Assembly: GCA_964352715.1 (NCBI GenBank)
Contig: CAYGSU010000034.1
Coordinates: 1 to 42,471 of the forward strand
Length of the DNA: 42,471 bases
Direction: 5' to 3'
DNA from: JAVKBW01 sp964352715
GTDB taxonomy: Bacteria; Pseudomonadota; Alphaproteobacteria; UBA8366; Aestuariispiraceae
The position numbers and the translations under genes are program-made. Each line of letters starts with the position of its first letter. Position 1 is the first letter of the stretch. Of this stretch, positions 31,588 through 40,881 are shown in pieces. The notes below the pieces were generated by a model. It was not told the DNA's origin and ran no database searches. It saw only the letters and a list, made by a program, of their open reading frames with translations.

Positions 31588-32730
31588 ATGCCTTGGTCCA
31601 ACAATTCCGGCGGTCCCTGGGGCGGCGGTGGCGGCAACGACAATCGCGGCGGTGGCGGTGGCGGAGGACAAAATCCGTGGGGCCGTGGCTCCGGCGGTGG
31701 CGGTCCGAATCCTCCCGATGTTGAGAAGATGGTTCGCGAAGGACAGGAAAAGCTTAAAAATCTGCTGCCGAAGGGCTTTGGCGGAAAAGGCATTGCTCTG
31801 GTCGGTTTTCTTGTTGTTGGTCTGTGGCTGGCGACCGGGTTCTATCAGGTTGATTCCAACGAACAGGGCGTGACCCTGGTGTTCGGAAAATACTGGGACA
31901 AGACAGACCCTGGTCTGCACTGGAACTTCCCGTCCCCGATCGGTGAAGTGCTTCTGCCGCGCGTAACGGAAGTCAATCAGGAACAGATCGGTTTCGAAGC
32001 GGCCGGGTCGATCACGCGGTCGACGGTGGCGCGAGCGGTGCCGGAAGAAAGCCTTATGCTGACCGGTGACGAAAACATCATCGACATTCAGGCGGTTGTG
32101 TTCTGGCAGATCGCCGAAGCGGAAAAGTTCCTCTTTAACGTCAGAAACCCGCAACAGACCGTCCGCAATGCGTCGGAGGCGGCGATCCGCGAGGTTATCG
32201 GCAAGGTCGAATTCGAATTCGCCCGAACCCAGGGCCGGGGTGAAGTTGCTGGCCAGATTCAATCGCTGGTGCAGTCCATTCTGGATGAGTATCAGGCGGG
32301 TATTGCAGTAACGAACGTGCAGCTTCAGAAAGTCGATCCGCCGGATCAGGTAATCGATGCTTTCCGTGATGTTCAGGCGGCGAACGCCGACAAGGAGCGC
32401 GCAATCAACGAAGCCACGGCGTATCGCAACGTTGTTACACAGGGTGCGGAAGGCCAGGCGCAACAGATCATTCGTGCTGCGGAAGCGTACAAGGAAGAAC
32501 GCATCGCCCAATCGACCGGTGATTCTCAGCGTTTCCTGTCGATCTATGAGGAATATTCGAAAGCAAAAGACATCACAAAACGCAGAATCTACCTCCAGAC
32601 GATGGAAGAGATACTGAGCACGATGGATAAAATATTGATAGAAGGCGGCGAAGGCGGCTCAGGCGTCCTTCCCTATCTGCCACTGGATAAACTGACCGAA
32701 GGCCGGAACAAATCCGGCGCGGCACAATAG
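31588..32730 (+). CDS. hflK: FtsH protease modulator HflK
   Basis: The 380-residue membrane protein starts with a Gly/Asn-rich cytosolic segment (about 1-45), then one transmembrane helix (GIALVGFLVVGLWLATGFYQ, about 68-87) and a periplasmic SPFH/band-7 domain. The N-terminal GGPWGGGGGNDNRGG and the segments VDSNEQGVTLVFGKYW, DPGLHWNFPSPI and LTGDENIIDIQAVVFWQI are diagnostic. With HflC it forms a large membrane cage around FtsH and limits its proteolysis. It is 18 nt upstream of hflC. GGAAGGG is the ribosome-binding site. Confidence 0.96.
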   Translation: MPWSNNSGGPWGGGGGNDNRGGGGGGGQNPWGRGSGGGGPNPPDVEKMVREGQEKLKNLLPKGFGGKGIALVGFLVVGLWLATGFYQVDSNEQGVTLVFGKYWDKTDPGLHWNFPSPIGEVLLPRVTEVNQEQIGFEAAGSITRSTVARAVPEESLMLTGDENIIDIQAVVFWQIAEAEKFLFNVRNPQQTVRNASEAAIREVIGKVEFEFARTQGRGEVAGQIQSLVQSILDEYQAGIAVTNVQLQKVDPPDQVIDAFRDVQAANADKERAINEATAYRNVVTQGAEGQAQQIIRAAEAYKEERIAQSTGDSQRFLSIYEEYSKAKDITKRRIYLQTMEEILSTMDKILIEGGEGGSGVLPYLPLDKLTEGRNKSGAAQ

Positions 32731-32748
32731 GGCGAGGGGAACAGGATT

Positions 32749-33636
32749 ATGAACAGCACCAAACTTGTTGCCATCGTCGTTGTCGGGGCGATCATCTTGA
32801 TTACCTTGTCGACAGCACTTTTTACCGTTCGAGAAACCGATCAGGTGCTCGTACGCCGGTTCGGTGAACCCCTGCGGGTGGTGTCGGACCCGGGTCTGCA
32901 TTTCAAGATTCCGATTCTGGATAATGCGACCTACTTTGAAAAACGTCTGCTGGATTTTGATGGCGATGAGCAGGAAATTCCGACAATTGACCAGAAGCAG
33001 CTGATCGTGAATGCTTTCGCACGCTACAAGATCACCAATCCGCTTTTGTTCTTCCAGTCGGTCGGATCGGAAGCCGGCATGAATGCCCGTCTGCCGAACA
33101 TTATCAACTCCGCGCTGCGTCAGGTGCTGGGTGATGTTCAACTGGCCCGGGTGCTGACGGCGGAACGCGCAATCCTGATGAAACAGATTACAGGCATTGC
33201 GTCAGAAAACGCCGAGCAGTTCGGTATCGAGATTGTCGATGTGCGAATGAAGCGTGTCGATCTGCCACCGGAAAACAGTCAGGCCGTTTTCAACCGCATG
33301 CGTACGCAGCGGGAACAGGAAGCAAAACTGTTCCGGGCTGAAGGTCAGAAAGAGTCTGACCGGATCAAGGCGCAGGCTGACAAGGAACGCCGGGTTATCG
33401 TTGCCGACGCCAACAAACAGGCGGAAATCCTGCAGGGTGAAGGCGATGCCCAGGCCCAGGCGATTTACAACGACGCCTATGGGCAGGATCCGGAGTTTTT
33501 CGATTTCTGGCGGTCAATGCAGGCGATGCAAAAGGGGCTTAGCTCTGATACGACGACTTTCGTCGGCCCGCCTGACAGTGACTTCTTCCGTTTCTTCTCA
33601 AATGAAACCGGGCAGGCGCCCCTAAACGAAGACTAA
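32749..33636 (+). CDS. hflC: FtsH protease modulator HflC
   Basis: The 295-residue partner of HflK has an N-terminal membrane helix (VAIVVVGAIILITLSTALF, about 8-26) and an SPFH/band-7 domain: TVRETDQVLVRRFGEPLRVV, DPGLHFKIPILDNATYFEKR and the helical arm VFNRMRTQREQEAKLFRAEG. The C-terminus (DFWRSMQAMQKGL, then TTFVGPPDSDFF) is typical of HflC. GCGAGGGGAACAG precedes the ATG. Its position directly after hflK confirms the assignment. Confidence 0.96.
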   Translation: MNSTKLVAIVVVGAIILITLSTALFTVRETDQVLVRRFGEPLRVVSDPGLHFKIPILDNATYFEKRLLDFDGDEQEIPTIDQKQLIVNAFARYKITNPLLFFQSVGSEAGMNARLPNIINSALRQVLGDVQLARVLTAERAILMKQITGIASENAEQFGIEIVDVRMKRVDLPPENSQAVFNRMRTQREQEAKLFRAEGQKESDRIKAQADKERRVIVADANKQAEILQGEGDAQAQAIYNDAYGQDPEFFDFWRSMQAMQKGLSSDTTTFVGPPDSDFFRFFSNETGQAPLNED

Positions 33637-33714
33637 AGGCGCAGACGATGCCTCGTTCAGGCAGACACAGCCTTTGTAGCCTGTCTAAGTCTATCCCTGG
33701 GCCAGCCATCCTCT

Positions 33715-33912
33715 ATGGATGAGCTGGCCAAAGGACTTCTTGTCGCGGTCGGGCTGGTCTTCGTTATTGAAGGCCTGCTCTATTCCCTCGCACCCGGTCT
33801 GATGCGGCGGATGATGCTGGCGGCGATCGCGCTACCGCCAGAAGCCCTGCGCAAGGGCGGTGTGTTCGCGGTAGCGTTCGGGGTTGCTCTTGTTTGGCTG
33901 GTGAAAAGCTGA
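33715..33912 (+). CDS. DUF2065 small membrane protein
   Basis: The 65-residue protein is mostly hydrophobic: a first helix (GLLVAVGLVFVIEGLLYSLA), a polar turn (PGLMRRMMLAAIALPPEALR) and a second helix (GGVFAVAFGVALVWLVK). The pattern and the position after hflC match DUF2065 proteins, which often follow hflKC in proteobacteria. A part in the HflKC-FtsH system is inferred from context. No strong ribosome-binding site precedes the ATG, and the 78-nt gap to hflC is otherwise empty. Confidence 0.85.
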   Translation: MDELAKGLLVAVGLVFVIEGLLYSLAPGLMRRMMLAAIALPPEALRKGGVFAVAFGVALVWLVKS

Positions 33913-34084
33913 AATCTGACACAATTAAGGCAATTTTGCGGAATATTACCTGCAGCAATTGCCGTCGATAAGGCCGGCGACTACATCATTGGAAGTTGAT
34001 TTGGTGTCAACCGGCTACAGGCGTAGGGTCTGTGCTTACGGATAGCCTCATCTTAACAGTCTTTTCTGAAAGGGAGATAGCCAG

Positions 34085-35584
34085 ATGCTAATGGCTGGAT
34101 CTGAAATTTTAACGGATGCCCGTCCGGCCCACAGGGTCAAACGGATGGGTGCCGCTCTCGGGGGCGCAATGCTGATCATGGCATTTGCGGCCACGACATT
34201 CATCATGCCCGGCGATGCGGCTGCACGCGGCGCGCCTGACAGTTTTGCCGACCTGGCGGAAAAGCTTCTGCCGGCGGTCGTCAATATTCGCACCACCTCA
34301 AGTGTTGCCGAAGGCCAGCACCCTCTTGAAGGGTTTGAAGTTCCGCCGGGACTGGAAGAGTTTTTCGAACGCTTTCGCGACAGCCTGCCACAGCAGCGCC
34401 GCGAAGCGACCTCACTCGGATCCGGTTTCATCATTGATGAATCCGGCGTCATTATAACCAACAACCACGTTATAAAGGACGCACAGGAAATCATTGTGGT
34501 TTTGCACGACGATACCGAACTGCCGGCCACGGTCGTCGGCTTCGACGATAAGACCGACCTTGCCGTTCTGCAGGTTGAAACCGACCGCAAGCTGCCGTTT
34601 GTGAATTTCGGTGATTCCGATACTGCCCGCGTCGGCGACTGGGTGATCGCGATCGGTAACCCGCTCGGTTTCGGTGGTACGGTGACAGCCGGTATCGTTT
34701 CGGCCCGCGGCCGCGACATCCGGTCAGGCCCTTACGACAACTACATCCAGACGGATGCGTCCATCAACCGGGGCAACTCGGGTGGGCCGCTGTTCAACAT
34801 GGATGGCGATGTCGTCGGCATCAACACAGCGATCTTCTCTCCGAATGGCGGGTCTATCGGTATCGGTTTCTCCGTACCGTCCAATCTGGCCAACCGGGTT
34901 GTCAGCCAGATCCGCGAATTCGGTACGACACGCCGTGGTTGGCTTGGCGTGACCATTCAGGACGTTTCGGATGAAATCGCCGAAAGCCTGGGTCTCGATG
35001 AAGCCTCCGGGGCGCTGATTTCCAGCGTTCACGATGATGGCCCTGCTGCGGCAGCCGGCATGAAAACCGGCGACGTCATCATCGCCTTCAACGGCGCTAA
35101 GGTTAAGGATACCCGCCAGCTTGTTCGTGCGGTTGCCGATGCCCCTGTTGGCGGTGAGGTGCCGGTTGAAATCGTCCGCAGCGGCAAGAAACAGACCCAG
35201 ATCGTAACGCTGGGTCAGCGCGAAAAGGCTGAACTGGCGGCATTGAAGTCGGTCGAGGAACCGAAGCCTGAGCTCAACACCCAGAAGCTGGACTCGCTGG
35301 GTCTCACGCTCGCACCACTCGACGCCGACCTGCGCAAGCAGTTCAAGTTCGCGGAAGATGCCAATGGCGTGGTTATCCTCAATGTTGCCGCCGATAGCGA
35401 TGCAGCGGCGAAGAACCTGCAGCCCGGCGCGGTGATCACCAAGGTTAACCAGACTGCGGTGTCCTCACCTGAAGATGTCGAGCGGATCGTTAAGGAAGCG
35501 AAGGATGCGGGCCGCAAGTCCGTCCTGCTCTTCGTGATGTATAACGGCGAACTCTCGCTCTTCCCGGTCAAGATCGCGGGATAA
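34085..35584 (+). CDS. degP: DegP/HtrA-type periplasmic serine protease (Do family)
   Basis: The 499-residue precursor has an N-terminal membrane or signal segment (LGGAMLIMAFAATTFIMPGD, about 25-44), a trypsin-like domain and two PDZ domains (about 285-380 and 400-495). The catalytic triad is His128 (ITNNHVI), Asp158 (KTDLAVL) and Ser232 (RGNSGGPLF). It degrades or refolds damaged envelope proteins. GGGAG 8 nt upstream supports the ATG. It follows the hflKC-DUF2065 genes after 172 nt, an arrangement often seen in alphaproteobacteria. A clear stress-sigma promoter was not found in the gap. A bidirectional terminator follows. Confidence 0.95.
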   Translation: MLMAGSEILTDARPAHRVKRMGAALGGAMLIMAFAATTFIMPGDAAARGAPDSFADLAEKLLPAVVNIRTTSSVAEGQHPLEGFEVPPGLEEFFERFRDSLPQQRREATSLGSGFIIDESGVIITNNHVIKDAQEIIVVLHDDTELPATVVGFDDKTDLAVLQVETDRKLPFVNFGDSDTARVGDWVIAIGNPLGFGGTVTAGIVSARGRDIRSGPYDNYIQTDASINRGNSGGPLFNMDGDVVGINTAIFSPNGGSIGIGFSVPSNLANRVVSQIREFGTTRRGWLGVTIQDVSDEIAESLGLDEASGALISSVHDDGPAAAAGMKTGDVIIAFNGAKVKDTRQLVRAVADAPVGGEVPVEIVRSGKKQTQIVTLGQREKAELAALKSVEEPKPELNTQKLDSLGLTLAPLDADLRKQFKFAEDANGVVILNVAADSDAAAKNLQPGAVITKVNQTAVSSPEDVERIVKEAKDAGRKSVLLFVMYNGELSLFPVKIAG

Positions 35585-35601
35585 CATTTGCACTCGAATG
35601 G

Positions 35602-35628
35602 AAAAGCCCCGCTTCGGCGGGGCTTTTT
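35602..35628. terminator. Bidirectional intrinsic terminator between degP and the PcaD-like gene
   Basis: The stem GCCCCGC/GCGGGGC with a TTCG tetraloop is flanked by AAAA on the left and TTTTT on the right. It can stop both degP (rightward) and the convergent hydrolase gene, whose stop codon lies at its edge. Confidence 0.9.
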
Positions 35629-36438
35629 CTATTTGGCGCCTTCAACGCCGTCGATAAACACGCGGACAAGGCGGTTGAACTGGTCCGGTTCCTGAATATT
35701 CGCCAGATGGGCCGCCCCCATCACCATATCGTAGCGCGCGCCTGAAATGCCGTCACGAATGGTTTCCGACATCGCGGGTGGCAGGCCCGGATCTTTCTCA
35801 CCCGCCAGAACCATAACCGGATCGGAAATCTCTCCCAGCCTGTCGGTGAATTTCATGCCGAGGATCGCTTCGGAGCATCGGACGTAGCCTGACACCGATG
35901 TGGCGCGGATCATCCCGGCTACATTTTCAACAGCCTGCGGATTGCTGTTGCGGAAGTTTTCGGTGAACCAGCGTTCAAGGGTCGCTGTAACAAGCGCTGC
36001 CATGCCGTCTTCACGCGCGGTCCGCAGCCGTTCGGCCCATACGGCGTGAGCGGCTTCAGGAATCTGGCTTGATGTCATGCATAGAGACAGTGACTTGAAG
36101 GCACCCGGATGGCAAAGACCAATGGCCTGGCCGGTCATGCCGCCGATTGAAAGTCCGACGAAATGACCGCCCGTGAAGCCCGTCGCTTCGGCCAGGGCGA
36201 CCGCATCATCAGCCAGTGTCTGCATCGTGATCTGTGTATCGAAGGTATCGCTTCGACCATGCCCGCGCTTGTCATAGCGCAACACACGATACCGGTCAGT
36301 GAAGGCGCTGACCTGATTGTCCCACATCGAAAAATCGGTGGCGAGCGAGTTGGAAAACATGATGCAGGGGCCGCTCTCCGGCCCGTCGATCTGATAGGCA
36401 AGGCGCACGCCATCGGCGGTTTTGAAGAACTCATTCAT
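35629..36438 (-). CDS. 3-oxoadipate enol-lactonase-like alpha/beta hydrolase
   Basis: The 269-residue alpha/beta hydrolase resembles PcaD: FFKTADGVRLAYQIDGPESG, NSLATDFSMWD, RVLRYDKRGHGRS, the nucleophile motif VGLSIGGMTGQ (Ser97), and GAAHLANIQEPDQFN with the catalytic His. The start ATG overlaps the serB stop by 8 nt (ATGAATGA), which also decides against the longer frame to 36615. No other protocatechuate-pathway gene is near, so the pathway assignment is uncertain. A general esterase is the alternative. Confidence 0.84.
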   Translation of the reverse strand: MNEFFKTADGVRLAYQIDGPESGPCIMFSNSLATDFSMWDNQVSAFTDRYRVLRYDKRGHGRSDTFDTQITMQTLADDAVALAEATGFTGGHFVGLSIGGMTGQAIGLCHPGAFKSLSLCMTSSQIPEAAHAVWAERLRTAREDGMAALVTATLERWFTENFRNSNPQAVENVAGMIRATSVSGYVRCSEAILGMKFTDRLGEISDPVMVLAGEKDPGLPPAMSETIRDGISGARYDMVMGAAHLANIQEPDQFNRLVRVFIDGVEGAK

Positions 36439-37327
36439 CGATAAACTCGTCGCGGTGATATCCCTGAAAATACAGCAGGGTTTCCATCGTTCCGTGGTCG
36501 ATGCGGAACCGGGCTTCCTTCCGTACGATCGGCTTGCCGTGATAGGCGACGCCCAGACCGGCGACGAGAAGCATGTCCAGGTCGTTCGCGCCATCGCCGA
36601 CGCACAGGGCGTCATCGACGGTCAGGCCGCGGGCATCGGTCAGCTCCCGCAACGTTTCCAGCTTGGAATGACGGCTGAGAATGGGTTCCGAAACCGTGCC
36701 GGTAAAGCGGCCGTCGGCATCGACATGAAGGTCGTTTGCGCGATGCTCGTGAAAACCGATCCTTGAATAGACAACGCTGGTGGTGAATGTGAAGCCGCCG
36801 GAAACAAGCGCACAGTAAGCGCCGTTTTCCGCCATGGTTCGCACGGTCATGCGTGCCCCCGGCGTCAGCCCGACCTGATCCATCACCGCCTGCATCGAAG
36901 CTTCTGCGGGCTGCCCTTTCAGCATGGCGACCCGTTGGCGCAGGGCCTCGGCGAAATCCAGCTCACCGTTCATCGACCGGTTGGTGATTTCCTTTACCGC
37001 CTCGCCGAAGCCGAGAATATCGGCCAGCGTGTCGAGCGTCTCGATGGTGATCATCGTCGAATCCATATCGGCGATCAGCACCCGCTTTTTACGGTTTGTT
37101 GAAGGCTGGACCGCTGTATCGACACCGGTGAGCGCGTTCGCAATCTCGCGCGCCCGGGGCAGCGGCAGCGCATCGACGCCCAGGTCAACTGCTGTCCCGC
37201 CGTCGTTCAGCCAGACCGGCGATCCCAATGAGGCTCCGGCGGCCTTTAAACGGCTGCAAGCGGTATCCAGAGCGACGTCGGTGTCGGCATCGGGTGCGGC
37301 GACGAGCGTGAGAGTAAGGTCAGTCAT
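36431..37327 (-). CDS. serB: Phosphoserine phosphatase SerB
   Basis: The 298-residue HAD-family enzyme makes serine from phosphoserine. The nucleophile motif is ADMDSTMI (Asp87, Asp89), then the FAEALRQRVAMLKG cap segment, LVSGGFTFTT (motif II) and DALCVGDGANDLDML (motif III-IV). The N-terminal roughly 80 residues form the regulatory domain seen in longer SerB proteins. The ATG at 37327 is preferred over a much longer frame. It is divergent from miaA across 90 nt and overlaps the downstream PcaD-like gene. Confidence 0.95.
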   Translation of the reverse strand: MTDLTLTLVAAPDADTDVALDTACSRLKAAGASLGSPVWLNDGGTAVDLGVDALPLPRAREIANALTGVDTAVQPSTNRKKRVLIADMDSTMITIETLDTLADILGFGEAVKEITNRSMNGELDFAEALRQRVAMLKGQPAEASMQAVMDQVGLTPGARMTVRTMAENGAYCALVSGGFTFTTSVVYSRIGFHEHRANDLHVDADGRFTGTVSEPILSRHSKLETLRELTDARGLTVDDALCVGDGANDLDMLLVAGLGVAYHGKPIVRKEARFRIDHGTMETLLYFQGYHRDEFIDE

Positions 37328-37417
37328 GGTGGGCTCGATATAGCGATGAATGAGCTTTCCTTGCAATGCCAAACCGGCTGCCTTACCGAAACAGGCGGTT
37401 TGTCGTATAGCAGGGCC

Positions 37418-38362
37418 ATGAACATACCAGACCACAATCGCATTCCCGTTGTCATCGGGCCGACGGCGTCCGGAAAATCGGCGCTGGCAATGGCGCTTGC
37501 CGACCGGTTCGACGGTGACGTGATCAATATGGACTCGATGCAGATCTATCGGGACCTGCGTATCCTGTCGGCGCGCCCGTCCAAGGCCGACGAGGAAAAG
37601 GTGCCTCATCGTCTGTACGGAGTGCTCGATGCGTCCATCGTGTGTTCAGCGGCGATGTGGCTTGATCTCGTTCAGCCTGAAATTGACGACTGCCTGAGCA
37701 AAGGGCGGCTGCCGATCCTGTGCGGCGGCACCGGCCTGTATCTGAAAGCGCTGATGGAAGGACTGGCGCCGATTCCGCCGATTCCGGATGACGTCAGGGA
37801 TAACATTCGCAGCCGGATGGCGGCGCAGGGCCCGGCTGTCCTGCATGCCGATCTTGCCGCTTGTGACCCTGCAATGGCCAGCCGTTTGTTCCCCGGCGAT
37901 TCCCAGCGGATCGCCCGGGCGTTGGAAGTTGTTACGGCGACTGGGCGAAGTCTTGCGGACTGGCAACACGACGCGGCGTCGCCGCTGCCGTACAGGCCGA
38001 TCATCGTGACTGTTCTGCCGCCCCGCGACCTGCTGTATGCGGGCATCGACAGCCGCTTCAAGGCGATGGTTGATAACGGCGCCCTGGAGGAGGTCGAGCG
38101 GTTGGTCTCGCGCGCGCTTCAGCCGACAGTGCCCGCGATGAAGGCGCTCGGTGTGCCGGAACTCGCGGCGAGCCTGCGCGATGAGATGACGCTTGAAGAC
38201 GCCATTGTTCAGGCCGCGACGAAAAGCCGCCGATACGCCAAAAGGCAAATAACCTGGTGCAATAGACAGATAATTAGCGATTTTACCCTTATAGAGAAAT
38301 ATTCGAAAAGTTTAAACGCCGATTTATTTTCATTTATTGAGAATGCGTGCTTGACCCGTTAA
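37418..38362 (+). CDS. miaA: tRNA dimethylallyltransferase MiaA
   Basis: The 314-residue enzyme adds a dimethylallyl group to A37 of tRNAs reading UNN codons. The P-loop GPTASGKSAL is near residue 13. DGDVINMDSMQIYRDLRI, the PHRLYGVLD region, ILCGGTGLYLKALMEGLAP and the C-terminal RRYAKRQITW are all family marks. The ATG at 37418 is preferred, since the frame upstream has no family similarity. The last about 35 codons (38255 onward) are strikingly AT-rich compared with the rest. It is co-directional with ilvB. Confidence 0.95.
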   Translation: MNIPDHNRIPVVIGPTASGKSALAMALADRFDGDVINMDSMQIYRDLRILSARPSKADEEKVPHRLYGVLDASIVCSAAMWLDLVQPEIDDCLSKGRLPILCGGTGLYLKALMEGLAPIPPIPDDVRDNIRSRMAAQGPAVLHADLAACDPAMASRLFPGDSQRIARALEVVTATGRSLADWQHDAASPLPYRPIIVTVLPPRDLLYAGIDSRFKAMVDNGALEEVERLVSRALQPTVPAMKALGVPELAASLRDEMTLEDAIVQAATKSRRYAKRQITWCNRQIISDFTLIEKYSKSLNADLFSFIENACLTR

Positions 38363-38480
38363 GCCGACATCCCTATGGTTCGCCGGCTTTGGACGGGGTA
38401 GCCCGAAAGCGACGGATTCCGCGCATTCCAGTGGAATAATGGATGGCTTCGGCCGATCGAAACCTTCGAGGATCAGGACT

Positions 38481-40244
38481 ATGAGCACGATGTCGATGAG
38501 CGGCGCTCAAATTATCATCAAAAGCCTTGTGGATCAGGGAGTCGAGTTCGTATTCGGCTATCCGGGGGGCGCTGTCCTGCCGATTTACGACGAGCTGTTC
38601 AAGCAGAACAAGATCCGTCACATCCTCGTCCGGCACGAACAGGGGGCGGTTCATGCCGCCGAAGGTTATGCGCGGTCGACCGGTAAGCCCGGCGTTGTAC
38701 TGGTGACCAGTGGCCCCGGCGCGACGAATGCGGTTACCGGGCTGACGGACGCCCTTATGGATTCGATTCCGATTGTCTGTCTGACTGGCCAGGTGCCGAC
38801 GCATCTGATCGGCAATGACGCGTTTCAGGAATGCGATACGACCGGCATTACCCGCCCGTGCACCAAACACAATTACCTGGTGAAGGATGTCGCCAAACTG
38901 GCGAAAACGATGCACGAGGCCTTCTACGTTGCCAGCGCCGGCCGTCCCGGACCTGTCGTCATCGATATTCCGAAGGACGTGCAGTTCGCCGCCGGCCCTT
39001 ATGTCGGCCCGGAAAACATCTCTCACAAGACATACCGGCCGCAGACAATGCCGGATCGCGATGTGATCGAACGGGCCGTCGATATGCTGCTCAGCGCCAA
39101 GCGTCCGATCATCTATGCGGGCGGCGGTTGCATCAATTCCGGTCCGGAAGCCTGCAAGATTCTGAGCGATTTTGTTGCCGATACCAATTTTCCGGTAACG
39201 CTGACCCTGATGGGTCTTGGCGCGGTGCCAGCCAGCCATCCGCAGTATCTCGGCATGCTGGGCATGCATGGCACGTATGAAGCCAACTGGGCGATGCACG
39301 ATTGCGATGTGATGCTGGCTGTCGGCTCGCGCTTCGACGACCGTATCACCGGCCGTCTTGATGCGTTTTCGCCAGGATCGAAGAAGATCCACATCGATAT
39401 CGACAGGTCATCGATCAACAAGAACGTTCAGGTTGATCTGCCCGTCGTCGGCGATGTCGGCGCGGTGATGAAGGCGATTGTCGAGGTCTGGAAGGAGCGC
39501 GGCCGCAAACCCAACCAGAACGCGCTGGCGGCCTGGTGGAAGAGAATCGATGAATGGCGCGCGGTCGATTGCCTGACCTTTGCCAAGAGCGACAAGATCA
39601 TCAAACCGCAATATGCGATCCGCCGGCTGTATGAAAAGACCCGAGACCGGGAAACCTTCATCACGACCGAAGTTGGCCAGCACCAGATGTGGGCCGCCCA
39701 GCATTTCGATTTTTTCGAGCCGAACAAGTGGATGACGTCCGGCGGCCTGGGCACGATGGGGTATGGCCTGCCGGCGGCTGTCGGCACGCAGATCGCCCAT
39801 CCCGATGCGCTGGTTGTCGATATCGCAGGCGAGGCGTCGATCCTGATGAACATTCAGGAAATGTCGACGGCGGTTCAGTATCGCTTGCCGGTGAAAATAT
39901 TCATTCTCAACAACAAGTATATGGGAATGGTTCGCCAGTGGCAGGAGCTATTGCACGGCGGTCGGTATTCGGAGAGCTATTCGGAAGCCCTGCCTGATTT
40001 CGTCAAGCTGGCCGAAGCGTATGGCGCAAAAGGCTTGCGGGCGGAAACGGTTGCCGATCTGGATGGCGTTATCGACGACATGCTGGCCCATCCGGGACCG
40101 GTTATCGCCGATATCGCGGTCGATGAGTCCGAGAACTGTTTCCCGATGATCCCGAGCGGTCAGGCGCACAACGAAATGCTACTCGGCCAGGCAGAAAAGA
40201 ACCTGCAGGATGCGATCGGCGACAAGGGAAAAATGCTGGTGTGA
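38481..40244 (+). CDS. ilvB: Acetolactate synthase large subunit (AHAS)
   Basis: The 587-residue thiamine-diphosphate enzyme makes acetolactate or acetohydroxybutyrate for valine, leucine and isoleucine. The N-terminal TPP domain carries the catalytic Glu in VRHEQGAVHAAEGYARS. Other marks are GVVLVTSGPGATNAVTGLTD, the FAD-binding middle domain, and the C-terminal TPP motif, read here as DIAGEASILMNIQEM. The usual GDGS is GEAS in this protein. The ATG at 38481 has GAGG about 10 nt upstream. It is followed by ilvH after 48 nt. No convincing leader peptide or attenuator was found in the 118-nt gap after miaA. Confidence 0.95.
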   Translation: MSTMSMSGAQIIIKSLVDQGVEFVFGYPGGAVLPIYDELFKQNKIRHILVRHEQGAVHAAEGYARSTGKPGVVLVTSGPGATNAVTGLTDALMDSIPIVCLTGQVPTHLIGNDAFQECDTTGITRPCTKHNYLVKDVAKLAKTMHEAFYVASAGRPGPVVIDIPKDVQFAAGPYVGPENISHKTYRPQTMPDRDVIERAVDMLLSAKRPIIYAGGGCINSGPEACKILSDFVADTNFPVTLTLMGLGAVPASHPQYLGMLGMHGTYEANWAMHDCDVMLAVGSRFDDRITGRLDAFSPGSKKIHIDIDRSSINKNVQVDLPVVGDVGAVMKAIVEVWKERGRKPNQNALAAWWKRIDEWRAVDCLTFAKSDKIIKPQYAIRRLYEKTRDRETFITTEVGQHQMWAAQHFDFFEPNKWMTSGGLGTMGYGLPAAVGTQIAHPDALVVDIAGEASILMNIQEMSTAVQYRLPVKIFILNNKYMGMVRQWQELLHGGRYSESYSEALPDFVKLAEAYGAKGLRAETVADLDGVIDDMLAHPGPVIADIAVDESENCFPMIPSGQAHNEMLLGQAEKNLQDAIGDKGKMLV

Positions 40245-40292
40245 CGCCGGCATTCAGCCCTGATCGTTTCCGGCACCATATAGAGGAAGACC

Positions 40293-40862
40293 ATGAACAA
40301 TCCCGTAGCCTCGACCACCCAGCCGGGTGCCGCCTATACGTTTGAAGATTCGAAACAGGAAATACGGCGCCATACGTTTTCCGTTATCGTCGACAACGAG
40401 CCGGGTGTTCTGGCGCGGGTCATCGGGCTGTTTGCCGGTCGTGGCTACAACATTGAAAGCCTGACCGTTTCCACCATTTCGGAAGACGAGAGCGTCAGCC
40501 GGATAAATATCGTCACGTCCGGCACGGCGATGATCATCGAACAGATCAAGGCCCAGTTGAACCGGCTGGTGCCGGTGCATGACGTGCATGACCTGACCGA
40601 GGAAGGTGATTTCGTCGAGAAGGAGCTGGCGCTGGTCAAGGTTCGTGCGACCGACCATCAGCGCCGTGAATGCCTTCGTATTGCCGATATCTTCAAGGCG
40701 CGGGTTGCGGACACGACCCTGGAAAGCTTCGTGTTCCTGATCGATGGCGCACCTGACAAGGTGGACAGTTTTATCGAATTGATGCGGGCGCTGGGCGAGG
40801 TTGAAGTCGCGCGATCCGGCGCTGTAGCTATTTCCCGGGGCTCGAAAATTCTTCGGTACTAA
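40293..40862 (+). CDS. ilvH: Acetolactate synthase small (regulatory) subunit
   Basis: The 189-residue protein has an N-terminal ACT domain (HTFSVIVDNEPGVLARVIGL, FAGRGYNIESLTV) that binds valine for feedback inhibition, and a C-terminal domain (VKVRATDHQRRECLRIADIF) that activates the large subunit. An N-terminal extension of about 28 residues precedes the ACT domain. AGAGGAAG before the ATG is a good ribosome-binding site. It forms the AHAS holoenzyme with the upstream ilvB product. Confidence 0.96.
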   Translation: MNNPVASTTQPGAAYTFEDSKQEIRRHTFSVIVDNEPGVLARVIGLFAGRGYNIESLTVSTISEDESVSRINIVTSGTAMIIEQIKAQLNRLVPVHDVHDLTEEGDFVEKELALVKVRATDHQRRECLRIADIFKARVADTTLESFVFLIDGAPDKVDSFIELMRALGEVEVARSGAVAISRGSKILRY

Positions 40863-40881
40863 CCTTTTGAGAGGCTCCCCC

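Noticed and set aside
33913..34084. A stress-sigma promoter before degP
   Set aside because: A GGAAT and a CGTC box exist but 18 bp apart, against about 16 in the known pattern, and no other good match was found.
38374..38400. An 8-codon frame (MVRRLWTG) that could be an ilv leader peptide
   Set aside because: It has no run of Ile, Val or Leu codons and no attenuator hairpin with a T-run follows, so it is not an attenuation leader.
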